Below, piece by piece: positions 6,170 to 11,658 of a stretch of DNA of 11,658 nt (position 1 is its first letter; each line of letters starts with the position of its first letter). Position numbers and translations under genes: made by a program. The stretch is from Bacilli bacterium. GTDB taxonomy: Bacteria > Bacillota_I > Bacilli_A > RF39 > UBA660. The notes beneath the pieces were generated by a model. That model was not told the DNA's origin. It did no database searches and saw nothing but the letters and a program-made list of their open reading frames with translations. The stretch lies in assembly GCA_028699175.1 (NCBI GenBank), contig JAQVVC010000025.1, positions 1 to 11,658 of the forward strand, given 5' to 3'.

Positions 6170-7367
6170 AATCTTCTAATAACCAGTCAATTATATTATA
6201 ATGAATAATTCCATTTTGAGACATATTAATTTTATCAGTTGTTATTAAGTATTTAGGATAATTATCTTTTATATTTTTAAATGCTCCTAATTCTCTTTCA
6301 ATTACCGATTCATCTGCTAATATATATGCTACTTGAATATAGATTTTTTCGTCAAATTTAGTAGCAATAAAATCAATTTCACCTTTACCTATAGATCCGA
6401 TTTTCACATCGTAATCACGAGATATTAATTCATTATAAACAATATTTTCTAAATAGGCCCCCAATTGTGGCTTTTTACCAATATTTTTAATTTGACCTAA
6501 GCCTAAATCAGTTAAATAATATTTATATTTTCCATCTAATATTCTTTTTCCTCTTAAATCATATCTATCTACTTTATTAATTAAAAAAGCATTGGACATA
6601 TATTCTAAATAATTATATATCGTTTCTTTAGATATATTTCGATCACCAATATTTTTAAAATAATCAGATAAGTTTTGGGCTGAAAAAGTTTGTGATGGTG
6701 TAGTAACAATATATTCAACTATCCGATTAAATAAATCGACATCTTTAATTCCAAAACTTTTTATTATATCTTTAACAACAATTGAATCATAAACATCCGA
6801 TAAATAAGTTTTAACTTGAAATTCATCTTTAAAATTTAATCTTTGCGGAAGCCCTCCCCATTTTATATAATCTAAAAATATCTCATCTAAATTATCCTCT
6901 TTTTTTAACTTATAATATTCACATATTTCTTTAAAAGTAAAAGGCAATAAATTAAAGCTTACATAACGACCAGCTAGATGAGAAGCCAATTCTCCAGATA
7001 GCAAATTACTATTTGAACCAGTTATAAATATTGAAACATTTAAAGATGCTTTAAATGAATTTATTGCTTTTTCCCAATTAGTTACATTTTGGATTTCATC
7101 AAATAATAAATAATATTTATTTTTATTTATTATTTTATCTTTAATATATTTATTTAAATCATTGCTATCTTGAATAAAATTATAATCTAAAAATTCAAAA
7201 TTTATATAAATAATTTGCGTATCCTTTATTTTATTAATTAATAATTCATCAACTATTTGGTTTAATAATACTGATTTACCACATCTTCTAATACCTGTAA
7301 TTACTTTAATTAGATCTTCATCATAAAAAGGCCTTATATATTTTAAATATTTTTCCCGGATAATCAT
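6168..7367 (-). CDS. AAA+ ATP-binding protein with C-terminal DUF4143 domain
   Basis: With the start at 7367 the protein has 399 residues. The AAA_14-type ATPase has Walker A GIRRCGKS (25-32), Walker B YYLLFDE (85-91) and the family's FITGSNSNLLSGELASHLAGR stretch, positions 114-134. A winged-helix-like region follows (about 215-275), then the DUF4143 part with GEIDFIA (329-335) and YIQVAY (343-348). That part resembles a PD-(D/E)xK nuclease fold but carries Ala where the Lys would be, which I believe is common in this branch. The function of these widespread proteins is unknown; no toxin or partner is adjacent. An upstream ATG at 7400 lies inside the promoter spacer, next to the -10, and cannot be used, whereas the ATG at 7367 follows AGAGGTG. 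It is a single-gene unit with the best promoter in the window and two palindromes beside it. Such genes are often sporadic, so acquisition by transfer is possible. Confidence 0.88.
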   Translation of the reverse strand: MIIREKYLKYIRPFYDEDLIKVITGIRRCGKSVLLNQIVDELLINKIKDTQIIYINFEFLDYNFIQDSNDLNKYIKDKIINKNKYYLLFDEIQNVTNWEKAINSFKASLNVSIFITGSNSNLLSGELASHLAGRYVSFNLLPFTFKEICEYYKLKKEDNLDEIFLDYIKWGGLPQRLNFKDEFQVKTYLSDVYDSIVVKDIIKSFGIKDVDLFNRIVEYIVTTPSQTFSAQNLSDYFKNIGDRNISKETIYNYLEYMSNAFLINKVDRYDLRGKRILDGKYKYYLTDLGLGQIKNIGKKPQLGAYLENIVYNELISRDYDVKIGSIGKGEIDFIATKFDEKIYIQVAYILADESVIERELGAFKNIKDNYPKYLITTDKINMSQNGIIHYNIIDWLLED

Positions 7368-7391
7368 ACTGCACCTCTTTTCATAATATAT

Positions 7392-7420
7392 ATTATACAT
7401 TATAAATTAAAGCATGTCAA
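7392..7420 (-). promoter_or_regulatory. consensus sigma-A-type promoter of the DUF4143 ATPase
   Basis: On the minus strand TTGACA (7420-7415) and TATAAT (7397-7392) are both exact and 17 bases apart. Predicted transcription start is near 7385, which fixes the coding start at 7367 rather than 7400. The -35 lies inside an arm of the palindrome at 7414-7451. Confidence 0.85.
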
Positions 7421-7451
7421 TTTTGTACGATGTGGAGTACAAAATTGACAT
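7414..7451. repeat. 15-bp inverted repeat overlapping the ATPase promoter (palindrome 1)
   Basis: ATGTCAATTTTGTAC (7414-7428) and GTACAAAATTGACAT (7437-7451) are exact inverted copies around an eight-base centre. The core TTTTGTACGAT-N5-GTACAAAA (7421-7444) recurs at 7461-7484. The left arm contains the -35 of the ATPase promoter, so a protein bound here should block it. It could also form an RNA hairpin in read-through from truA. A plus-strand T-run follows at 7451-7456, but no plus-strand gene ends nearby. Confidence 0.85.
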
Positions 7452-7459
7452 TTTTTATT

Positions 7460-7485
7460 ATTTTGTACGATAGAACGTACAAAAT
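7460..7485. repeat. 10-bp inverted repeat, second copy of the TTTTGTAC element (palindrome 2)
   Basis: ATTTTGTACG (7460-7469) and CGTACAAAAT (7476-7485) are exact inverted copies around a six-base centre. The core is the same TTTTGTACGAT-N5-GTACAAAA as palindrome 1, offset by exactly 40 bases, close to four helical turns. It begins just after the truA stop. On the minus strand it is followed by A-rich, not T-rich, sequence, so it is not a normal truA terminator. Confidence 0.85.
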
Positions 7486-7487
7486 AT

Positions 7488-8210
7488 TTAATATCTTATA
7501 TTTAGTAAATATAACCCACATGCTGGTACTGTTGAATAATGATAGATATTTTTTTCTTTTAATAACATTTCTTGTATATCTTTAGCATTTATTTTATTTT
7601 CACCAACTAATAATAAAGCTCCGACTAAATTTCGAACCATATGATTATAAAAAGTTTTACCTATAAATTTAATTGATAATAAATCTTTTTTCTTCTTGAT
7701 TGATATATGATAGATTGAACTATCATAATTATTTCTAAACCCAGAAACAAATGCTTGATAGGAATTACTTCCAATTAAATATTTACTAGCTTTCTTCATC
7801 TTAGATATATTTAAATTTTTATTATAGTTTAAAAGATAATCTTTTTTGATTGGATCATAAGGACCTAGATTAATTAAATATTCATAGGTTTTTTCTTTAG
7901 TATCAAATCTTGAATGAAAATTATCATCTACTTCCCTGCAATAATTTATATAGATTGATTTATCAATTATCGAGTTAATAGCATTTTTTAATCTTTGAGG
8001 GGGAATACTAAATTGAAGTTTGAAATGAATTATTTGATTATAAGCATGGACTCCTCGGTCTGTTCTACCTGCTCCTTTAATAAGGGTATCTTTCTTATTA
8101 ATAATAGTTAAGGCTTTTTCTAATTCTTTTTGAACGGTTTTTTCATTATTTAATCTTTGAAAACCATAAAATTTACTACCATCATATTTAATACTGGCCA
8201 TATATTTCAT
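7488..8210 (-). CDS. truA: tRNA pseudouridine(38-40) synthase
   Basis: TruA isomerises uridines 38-40 in the anticodon arm of tRNAs. The 240-residue length is normal. Landmarks are the N-terminal KYDGSKFYGFQR (8-19), the catalytic GAGRTDRGVHA (46-56) with Asp51, and FYNHMVRNLVG in the C-terminal half. The end NIRY is typical. Its ATG overlaps the TGA of the upstream EcfA-like gene by four bases, with CGGAGC in front as ribosome site, so the genes are translationally linked. In Firmicutes truA normally follows ecfA1-ecfA2-ecfT; here ecfT is absent and truA abuts the second ATPase. I see no clean T-tract terminator downstream, only the two palindromes. Confidence 0.97.
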   Translation of the reverse strand: MKYMASIKYDGSKFYGFQRLNNEKTVQKELEKALTIINKKDTLIKGAGRTDRGVHAYNQIIHFKLQFSIPPQRLKNAINSIIDKSIYINYCREVDDNFHSRFDTKEKTYEYLINLGPYDPIKKDYLLNYNKNLNISKMKKASKYLIGSNSYQAFVSGFRNNYDSSIYHISIKKKKDLLSIKFIGKTFYNHMVRNLVGALLLVGENKINAKDIQEMLLKEKNIYHYSTVPACGLYLLNIRY

Positions 8211-8824
8211 TTTAAGCTCCGATATATATCTTTTAATAGTTCTTTATTATCTAATGTATAAGTTAATTTAGCTCCTTTATTATTAGCTGAATTAATAAAT
8301 TTTATTATTTCTGGTAATTCAATTAAATTTTGTTTTAAAGCTGGAATTAAATCACCTTGATATTTAATAATTTGATTTTTAATAATAATTATTTTTTTAG
8401 TTATTTTATTAATAAATTTGATGTCAGTGCTTACTATTAAAAATTTGATGTCTTCAGATAGAGTAATATTTTTAATAAAATGCCAGATTAAATTATAATA
8501 TTTAGGTGAAAATCCTTTTTCAAAATTATTTAAAATAATTATTCCCGGATTTGATATTACAGCTTTTATTAAAAGAATTAATTTTAATTCCCCAAATGAT
8601 AATTCCGATAATTTTTTATTTAAAATATCATAATCTAAATTTAAAGCTTTAAGTGAATCTATTTCATTATTAATAAAAGTTTTTACTTTCATTTTTTTAT
8701 CATAATTAAGATCATAATAATTATTTATTATAATTGGCAAGTCAGATTCATGACCATATAAAACCGTAATATTATTATTATTAAAATAACTATTATTAAT
8801 TTTATTAACTGTCATTACTTCCAT
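8207..8824 (-). CDS. degenerate EcfA2-like ABC ATPase lacking Walker A and Walker B
   Basis: This 205-residue protein is much shorter than a normal EcfA (about 280). The signature is readable, KLSELSFGELKL (71-82; LSFGE for LSGGQ), and so is the EcfA-type C-terminal region from IELPEIIKF (168-176) to its end. The N-terminal half has decayed: where ITALIGHNGSGKST would stand it reads ITVLYGHESDL (19-29), with no GKS/T. The Walker B position is GIIILNN (94-100), both acidic residues becoming Asn, and the H-loop is VSTD (131-134). It therefore should not bind nucleotide on its own P-loop. The reading frame is intact and it overlaps both neighbours, so it is not an obvious pseudogene. The start at 8824 follows GGAGG at four bases; ATG 8815 is possible. 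It probably pairs with the protein encoded upstream. The identity as an EcfA paralogue rests on these motifs and on the truA neighbour. Confidence 0.75.
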   Translation of the reverse strand: MEVMTVNKINNSYFNNNNITVLYGHESDLPIIINNYYDLNYDKKMKVKTFINNEIDSLKALNLDYDILNKKLSELSFGELKLILLIKAVISNPGIIILNNFEKGFSPKYYNLIWHFIKNITLSEDIKFLIVSTDIKFINKITKKIIIIKNQIIKYQGDLIPALKQNLIELPEIIKFINSANNKGAKLTYTLDNKELLKDIYRSLK

Positions 8825-9561
8825 AAGTCCTCCACTAAATCTTTATTTTTATAATAAGTTTTTTTAGTTATATCATAATAATTAAGACCATTACTTATAT
8901 TAATAATAAATGGTAAATCAAAACCAGTTTCTAATAATAATTTTTCGTTTTTTAAAGTGTTTTTATTCGTATCATAACTAATTACTTTAAATTTATTTAA
9001 AATAATAATATGGGTACCTAATAATAAATCTTCGGAATCAGTTGTTATATTTAGAATACTTATATTCTTTTCTTTAGCAATTTTTATTATTTTAATTTTT
9101 TCATTAATATTTAAATAAGTAAACAAATCATCAATTCCTAAAACTTTAGGATTAATAATAAGTAAAGATAATATTTTAATTAAAGCTTGTTCAGATTTAT
9201 TTAAATATTCTATTTTCGATTCAATTAAATCATTTAATTCAAAATACTTGGTAAATTTATCTATTTTACGATAGGCGTTAGTTTTATTAGTACCTAATTT
9301 TTCTTGATAATATAATAGTTCTTCTTTAACATATTCAGTATTAAATTTAAAGTCATTAAATACAACCGCAACATTTTGCTTTTTATAACCTAAATCATAT
9401 TCATGAATAGATATATCATCAATATAAATATTAGGGCTATATATTCTATTAATAAGCATTTTTAACAAGGTTGTTTTACCTGATGCCGGTAATCCGATTA
9501 TGTTAATAAAATAAGTCAAGTTTATCTCCAAATTAAAATCTTTAAAGTTTATAGTTTTCAT
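8815..9561 (-). CDS. divergent EcfA1-like ABC ATPase with intact Walker A
   Basis: The 248-residue protein keeps a working-looking P-loop, GLPASGKTT (23-31), and a Walker B-like VLGIDD (140-145). It has lost other ABC landmarks: Asn69 in VVFNDF replaces the Q-loop Gln, LNKSEQ (120-125) replaces LSGGQ, Asp145 replaces the catalytic Glu, and Thr174 replaces the H-loop His (ITTD for ITHD). The N-terminus is short and lacks the usual aromatic A-loop stretch. The C-terminal ETGFDLPFI (211-219) is EcfA-like. In normal ECF vitamin transporters EcfA1, EcfA2 and EcfT form the energising module. Here only this gene and its degenerate partner remain next to truA. The start at 9561 follows a G-rich ribosome site (GGGGGATGA). 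It is the first gene of a three-gene operon. A regulatory or structural role for the pair is possible; transport by standard hydrolysis looks doubtful. Confidence 0.78.
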   Translation of the reverse strand: MKTINFKDFNLEINLTYFINIIGLPASGKTTLLKMLINRIYSPNIYIDDISIHEYDLGYKKQNVAVVFNDFKFNTEYVKEELLYYQEKLGTNKTNAYRKIDKFTKYFELNDLIESKIEYLNKSEQALIKILSLLIINPKVLGIDDLFTYLNINEKIKIIKIAKEKNISILNITTDSEDLLLGTHIIILNKFKVISYDTNKNTLKNEKLLLETGFDLPFIINISNGLNYYDITKKTYYKNKDLVEDLWK

Positions 9562-9579
9562 ATGTCATCCCCCATCCTT

Positions 9580-9588
9580 ATAATATCA
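9580..9588 (-). promoter_or_regulatory. candidate extended -10 promoter of the EcfA-like/truA operon
   Basis: TGATATTAT on the minus strand fits TGnTAnnAT. The -35 position holds TTTATT, inside the preceding terminator. Predicted leader length is only about 12 bases. Confidence 0.35.
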
Positions 9589-9593
9589 AATAT

Positions 9594-9626
9594 AAAAAAA
9601 TAAATAAAGATATTTAACTTTATTTA
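9594..9626 (-). terminator. rho-independent terminator after the S41 protease gene
   Basis: On the minus strand TAAATAAAG (9626-9618) pairs with CTTTATTTA (9609-9601), nine base pairs with an eight-base loop, followed by seven T (9600-9594). The protease stop codon lies in the left arm. Confidence 0.75.
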
Positions 9627-10819
9627 CTTAATTCAAATATTGCAGATTGTAATTGATTATCATTTTCTTTAGTTTTATTTTTCATAAATTCATCACTTAA
9701 TATTACTTCGATGTCAGGTTTAATACCTACATTATCAATACATTCACCATTTGGCATTAACCATTTAGCACTAGTATATTTTATCATTGATCCATCTCCT
9801 AAATCTGATGTTTGTTGGACTTTTCCTTTTCCAAAAGATTTTTCACCAATTAAAGTTGCTCCATAACTGTATTTTAATGCTCCTGCTAATACTTCAGAAG
9901 CTGATGCAGAATTATTATTTATTAATACTCCAACTTTAAAATTTCGTTGTTCATCAGTTGAATCTTTATATGCTTTTGTGGATAATTTATCTTTTAAAGA
10001 ATAAATAACTGCATCTTTTTTTAAAAATATTTCTGATATATGAGTTGCACCATTTAAATATCCCCCAGTATTATCTCTAACATCAATAATTAAACTATCG
10101 ATTTTACTTTCTTCTAATTTTAATAAGTTACTTTTAAATTGTTCCCCAGCAGTTGCTGAGAATTTAGATAAAAGGATATAACCAATTTTTTTATTATTAT
10201 TTTCAAATATTTCTGAATATATAACGGGAACATTTAAAGTTGATCTTTTTAATTCAAAGGTTAAAATTTGATCTATTCTTTGAACTTCAATTTTAACATT
10301 ACCATCTTGATTTTCTCTTATTATATTTACAGCATCAGTTGCCGATTTTTCTTTTAATGATTCCCCATTTATAGTCTTAATAATATCGCCAGCTTTTAAT
10401 CCCGCCTCTGCTGCTGGAGATTTATCAAATACCGTTATAATTACTATTGAGTTATCATCTTCTTGTCTTATTTCGACACCTATACCTTCATAAGTTCCAT
10501 TAAGTGAATCTAATAAATATTCTTTACTATCTTCATTTAAATATGTTGTATAAGGGTCATCTAAATAAGTTACCATTCCTTTAATAGCAGCATCTATTAA
10601 TCCTTCTTTATCTATTTTTTCACCATAATAATCATTTAAAATAGCATTATAAACATTTAAAAAAGTTTCAATATTTTTATCATTAGCTTTAATATGAATA
10701 TTACGTTCTTTACTTTCCATATAAACAACATAACCAGTTGATAATCCCATAATTAAAGAAGCAACAAATGCTAATAATAGTACTTCCCATAATTTAAATG
10801 TTGGTTTATTTTTCTTCAT
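9620..10819 (-). CDS. S41-family carboxyl-terminal processing protease (CtpA/CtpB type), membrane-anchored
   Basis: Numbered from the ATG at 10819 the protein has 399 residues. One membrane segment lies near 11-33 (the LLLAFVASLIMGLSTGYVVY stretch), placing the protease outside the cell. A PDZ domain follows (about 110-190; YEGIGVEI, SPAAEAGLKAGDIIKTING), then the S41 core with DVRDNTGGYL (246-255), NSASASE (303-309; catalytic Ser306) and GEKSFGKGKVQQ (325-336; Lys331 and Gln335). The Ser-Lys dyad spacing of 25 matches Tsp. The protein ends after the core without the peptidoglycan-binding tail seen in some Bacillus homologues. In-frame TTG 10834 and ATG 10828 lie in or against the ribosome site GGAG (10832-10829), so 10819 is preferred. 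Substrates are unknown; roles in envelope or signalling proteolysis are known for relatives. Confidence 0.93.
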   Translation of the reverse strand: MKKNKPTFKLWEVLLLAFVASLIMGLSTGYVVYMESKERNIHIKANDKNIETFLNVYNAILNDYYGEKIDKEGLIDAAIKGMVTYLDDPYTTYLNEDSKEYLLDSLNGTYEGIGVEIRQEDDNSIVIITVFDKSPAAEAGLKAGDIIKTINGESLKEKSATDAVNIIRENQDGNVKIEVQRIDQILTFELKRSTLNVPVIYSEIFENNNKKIGYILLSKFSATAGEQFKSNLLKLEESKIDSLIIDVRDNTGGYLNGATHISEIFLKKDAVIYSLKDKLSTKAYKDSTDEQRNFKVGVLINNNSASASEVLAGALKYSYGATLIGEKSFGKGKVQQTSDLGDGSMIKYTSAKWLMPNGECIDNVGIKPDIEVILSDEFMKNKTKENDNQLQSAIFELSK

Positions 10820-10837
10820 TCTTATCATCTCCAATTT

Positions 10838-10846
10838 ATGATAACA
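10838..10846 (-). promoter_or_regulatory. candidate extended -10 promoter of the S41 protease gene
   Basis: TGTTATCAT on the minus strand has the TG extension and five of six -10 bases. The -35 position is TTTTTA. The predicted start would fall at the edge of the GGAG site, so the true start may be a few bases away. Confidence 0.3.
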
Positions 10847-10861
10847 TATTTTAATTAATTT

Positions 10862-10887
10862 AAAAAGGCATTATTTTAATGCCTTTT
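10862..10887 (-). terminator. rho-independent terminator after the thioredoxin-like gene
   Basis: AAAAGGCATTA (10887-10877 on the minus strand) pairs perfectly with TAATGCCTTTT (10873-10863), 11 base pairs with a three-base loop, ending in five T (10866-10862). The stop codon TAA lies at the inner end of the right arm. Confidence 0.75.
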
Positions 10888-11344
10888 CCATCTTTTCAAT
10901 TGATTCAAAATATTGCGATACTTTGCCATCTTTAATTAGAATTAATGCAGCTTCTTTAATAGCTACTTCTGATGCATTATTAGGTTTTTTATTAGATATT
11001 TCACTGATAACAAAACTATTAAAATTCAAGCTTAAATCAACAATATATACAGGTAAAGCATCTTCTTTATTTGAGTATGTATTATAAATTGATTCATAGC
11101 TTGCTGCATTATCAGCTTCTTTATTATAAGCTACAATATAATATTCTTTTAAAGGAAGATTAAATATATTACCTATTATAGTTTCTTTATAACTAATTTC
11201 TGGTACTTTATTTTCTTCTTTAGCTTTTTTCTTACTTAATGAAGATTCAGTAAAATAATATAAACCTATAACAACTAATATTATGATTGCCGTAATAATT
11301 AAAAGAGTTTTAATTTCACTAACATCTGTATTATTTCTTTTCAT
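10871..11344 (-). CDS. membrane-anchored thioredoxin-like protein without cysteines (function unknown)
   Basis: This is a 157-residue protein with one N-terminal membrane segment (about 13-31), a basic linker (SLSKKKAKEENK) and an extracellular domain of about 110 residues. The domain resembles a thioredoxin fold: a strand with YYIVAYN, a helix, then ALPVYIVDLSL, and a final AALILIKDGKV followed by a helix. That final part is where thioredoxins have P-T-L-x-x-x-x-x-G-K. The whole protein contains no cysteine and the cis-Pro position is Ala, so it cannot be a redox enzyme. I infer the fold from pattern only and assign no function. The ATG at 11344 follows AGGTG at six bases; an in-frame ATG at 11359 has no ribosome site. 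It lies between an S41 protease gene and an LTA-synthase-like gene, both envelope proteins. Confidence 0.8.
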   Translation of the reverse strand: MKRNNTDVSEIKTLLIITAIIILVVIGLYYFTESSLSKKKAKEENKVPEISYKETIIGNIFNLPLKEYYIVAYNKEADNAASYESIYNTYSNKEDALPVYIVDLSLNFNSFVISEISNKKPNNASEVAIKEAALILIKDGKVSQYFESIEKMEKALK

Positions 11345-11361
11345 TTCAAACACCTGCATTT

Positions 11362-11390
11362 ATTTTAACATAACCTAAAAAAAGAAGCAA
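11362..11390 (-). promoter_or_regulatory. candidate promoter of the thioredoxin-like gene
   Basis: TTGCTT (11390-11385) and TAAAAT (11367-11362) are 17 bases apart on the minus strand, with a TG extension (TGTTAAAAT, 11370-11362). The same hexamers and spacing occur before the tagA-type gene. It overlaps the upstream terminator and predicts a leader of about 11 bases. Confidence 0.45.
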
Positions 11391-11411
11391 ATTATATTAA
11401 TTAACATTTGC
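11377..11411 (-). terminator. probable rho-independent terminator after the LTA-synthase-like gene
   Basis: GCAAAT (11411-11406, minus strand) pairs with ATTTGC (11392-11387), followed after TTC by seven T (11383-11377). The stem is only six base pairs, so confidence is lower. The stop codon lies in the loop. Confidence 0.55.
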
Positions 11412-11658
11412 CAAAAAATAAACAATTATTATAATAATTTGACTTCTTCAATAATTCAGTATTTAAATATGCTAATCCTAATTCTTCAGTTAAAGTATCC
11501 TGACATGAAAATAAATTAGTTCCCAAAGCTAAACGTTCGCCTTCAATCTTTACTCCTAATGCTGCAAGCGTAGTAGGATAAATATCAAAGGTATTAAATT
11601 CTCTATTATTAGTACATTTAGTATTAACACTTAAATTAATAAAAGCATTATAAATTTT
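11401..11658 (-). CDS. LTA synthase/sulfatase-family phosphoglycerol transferase, C-terminal fragment
   Basis: The last 85 codons of a minus-strand gene that enters from the right edge and ends at TAA (11403-11401). I translated it by hand. It contains REFNTFDIYPTTLAALGVKI followed by EGERLALGTNLFS and then TLTEELGLAYLNTELLKKS. This is the C-terminal signature of the alkaline-phosphatase-superfamily phosphoglycerol or phosphoethanolamine transferases related to LtaS and MdoB/OpgB. The catalytic Thr and metal ligands would lie outside the window, so activity cannot be judged. Such enzymes act on the outer membrane face and modify or polymerise glycerol-phosphate glycolipids, which suits the envelope theme here. 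The tail after LKKS is short, with two Cys, ending FFGKC. Family placement is good; the exact substrate is not. Confidence 0.8.
   Translation of the reverse strand, partial: KIYNAFINLSVNTKCTNNREFNTFDIYPTTLAALGVKIEGERLALGTNLFSCQDTLTEELGLAYLNTELLKKSNYYNNCLFFGKC

Noticed and set aside
6168..7367. DUF4143 ATPase as part of a defence or toxin-antitoxin system
   Set aside because: It is a lone gene with its own promoter and terminator, and neighbours are housekeeping or envelope genes; nothing here shows a defence partner.
7368..7400. Upstream ATG (7400) as start of the DUF4143 ATPase
   Set aside because: It falls inside the promoter spacer, next to the -10 box and upstream of the expected transcription start; ATG 7367 has AGAGGTG.
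7414..7456. Palindrome 1 as a plus-strand terminator
   Set aside because: A T-run follows on the plus strand, but no plus-strand gene ends nearby; the repeated element over a promoter is better explained as an operator.
8207..8824. Second EcfA-like gene as a pseudogene
   Set aside because: The frame is intact, has a GGAGG site, overlaps both neighbours as in an operon and keeps signature and C-terminal motifs, so loss looks selective.

Overview
The window is strongly AT-rich and reads as a chromosomal segment of a low-GC Firmicute of the Bacilli type. The evidence is AGGTG/GGAGG ribosome binding sites, a glmS ribozyme, wall-teichoic-acid-type enzymes (TagO, TagA and a TagGH-like exporter) and the ecfA-ecfA-truA gene order. 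TGA is used as a stop (permease, second EcfA-like gene) and Trp is TGG, so the code is standard and this is not a Mycoplasma. I cannot name the species; an uncultured gut Bacilli lineage is a guess. Nothing looks like a phage, an insertion sequence or a CRISPR array.

Layout. Every gene is on the minus strand except glmS. From the left: a UDP-GlcNAc 4,6-dehydratase-type SDR cut by the edge (1-542); a terminator; an ABC polysaccharide/teichoic acid exporter (ATPase 617-1354, permease 1369-2178) behind a TagA/WecG/CpsF glycosyltransferase (2207-2917), read as one operon. A divergent regulatory region follows (2918-3225), with a glmS ribozyme and a ribosome-site-masking hairpin in front of glmS (3226-5028). 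glmS converges on tagO (5054-6094) across a bidirectional terminator. Next is an AAA+/DUF4143 ATPase (6168-7367) with a consensus promoter and two 40-bp-spaced palindromes. Then comes an operon of two very degenerate EcfA-like ATPases and truA (7488-9561), an S41 carboxyl-terminal protease (9620-10819), a membrane-anchored cysteine-free thioredoxin-like protein (10871-11344), and the C-terminal end of an LTA-synthase/sulfatase-type phosphoglycerol transferase (11401-11658).

How it fits together. GlmS makes glucosamine-6-phosphate, the precursor of UDP-GlcNAc. TagO loads GlcNAc-1-P on undecaprenyl phosphate, the TagA-type enzyme adds the next sugar, and the ABC pair exports the lipid-linked polymer. 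The SDR at the left edge also uses UDP-GlcNAc. The window is therefore largely a cell-envelope region, with glmS tied to hexosamine supply by its ribozyme.

Most unusual: the two EcfA-like proteins have lost complementary motifs. The first keeps Walker A and lost the signature; the second keeps the signature and lost Walker A and B. The ecfT gene that normally sits between ecfA2 and truA is absent. Also notable are the palindromes over the DUF4143 ATPase promoter, the hairpin over the glmS ribosome binding site, and a repeated compact architecture in which stop codons lie inside terminator hairpins and the next promoter sits a few bases from the next ribosome site.
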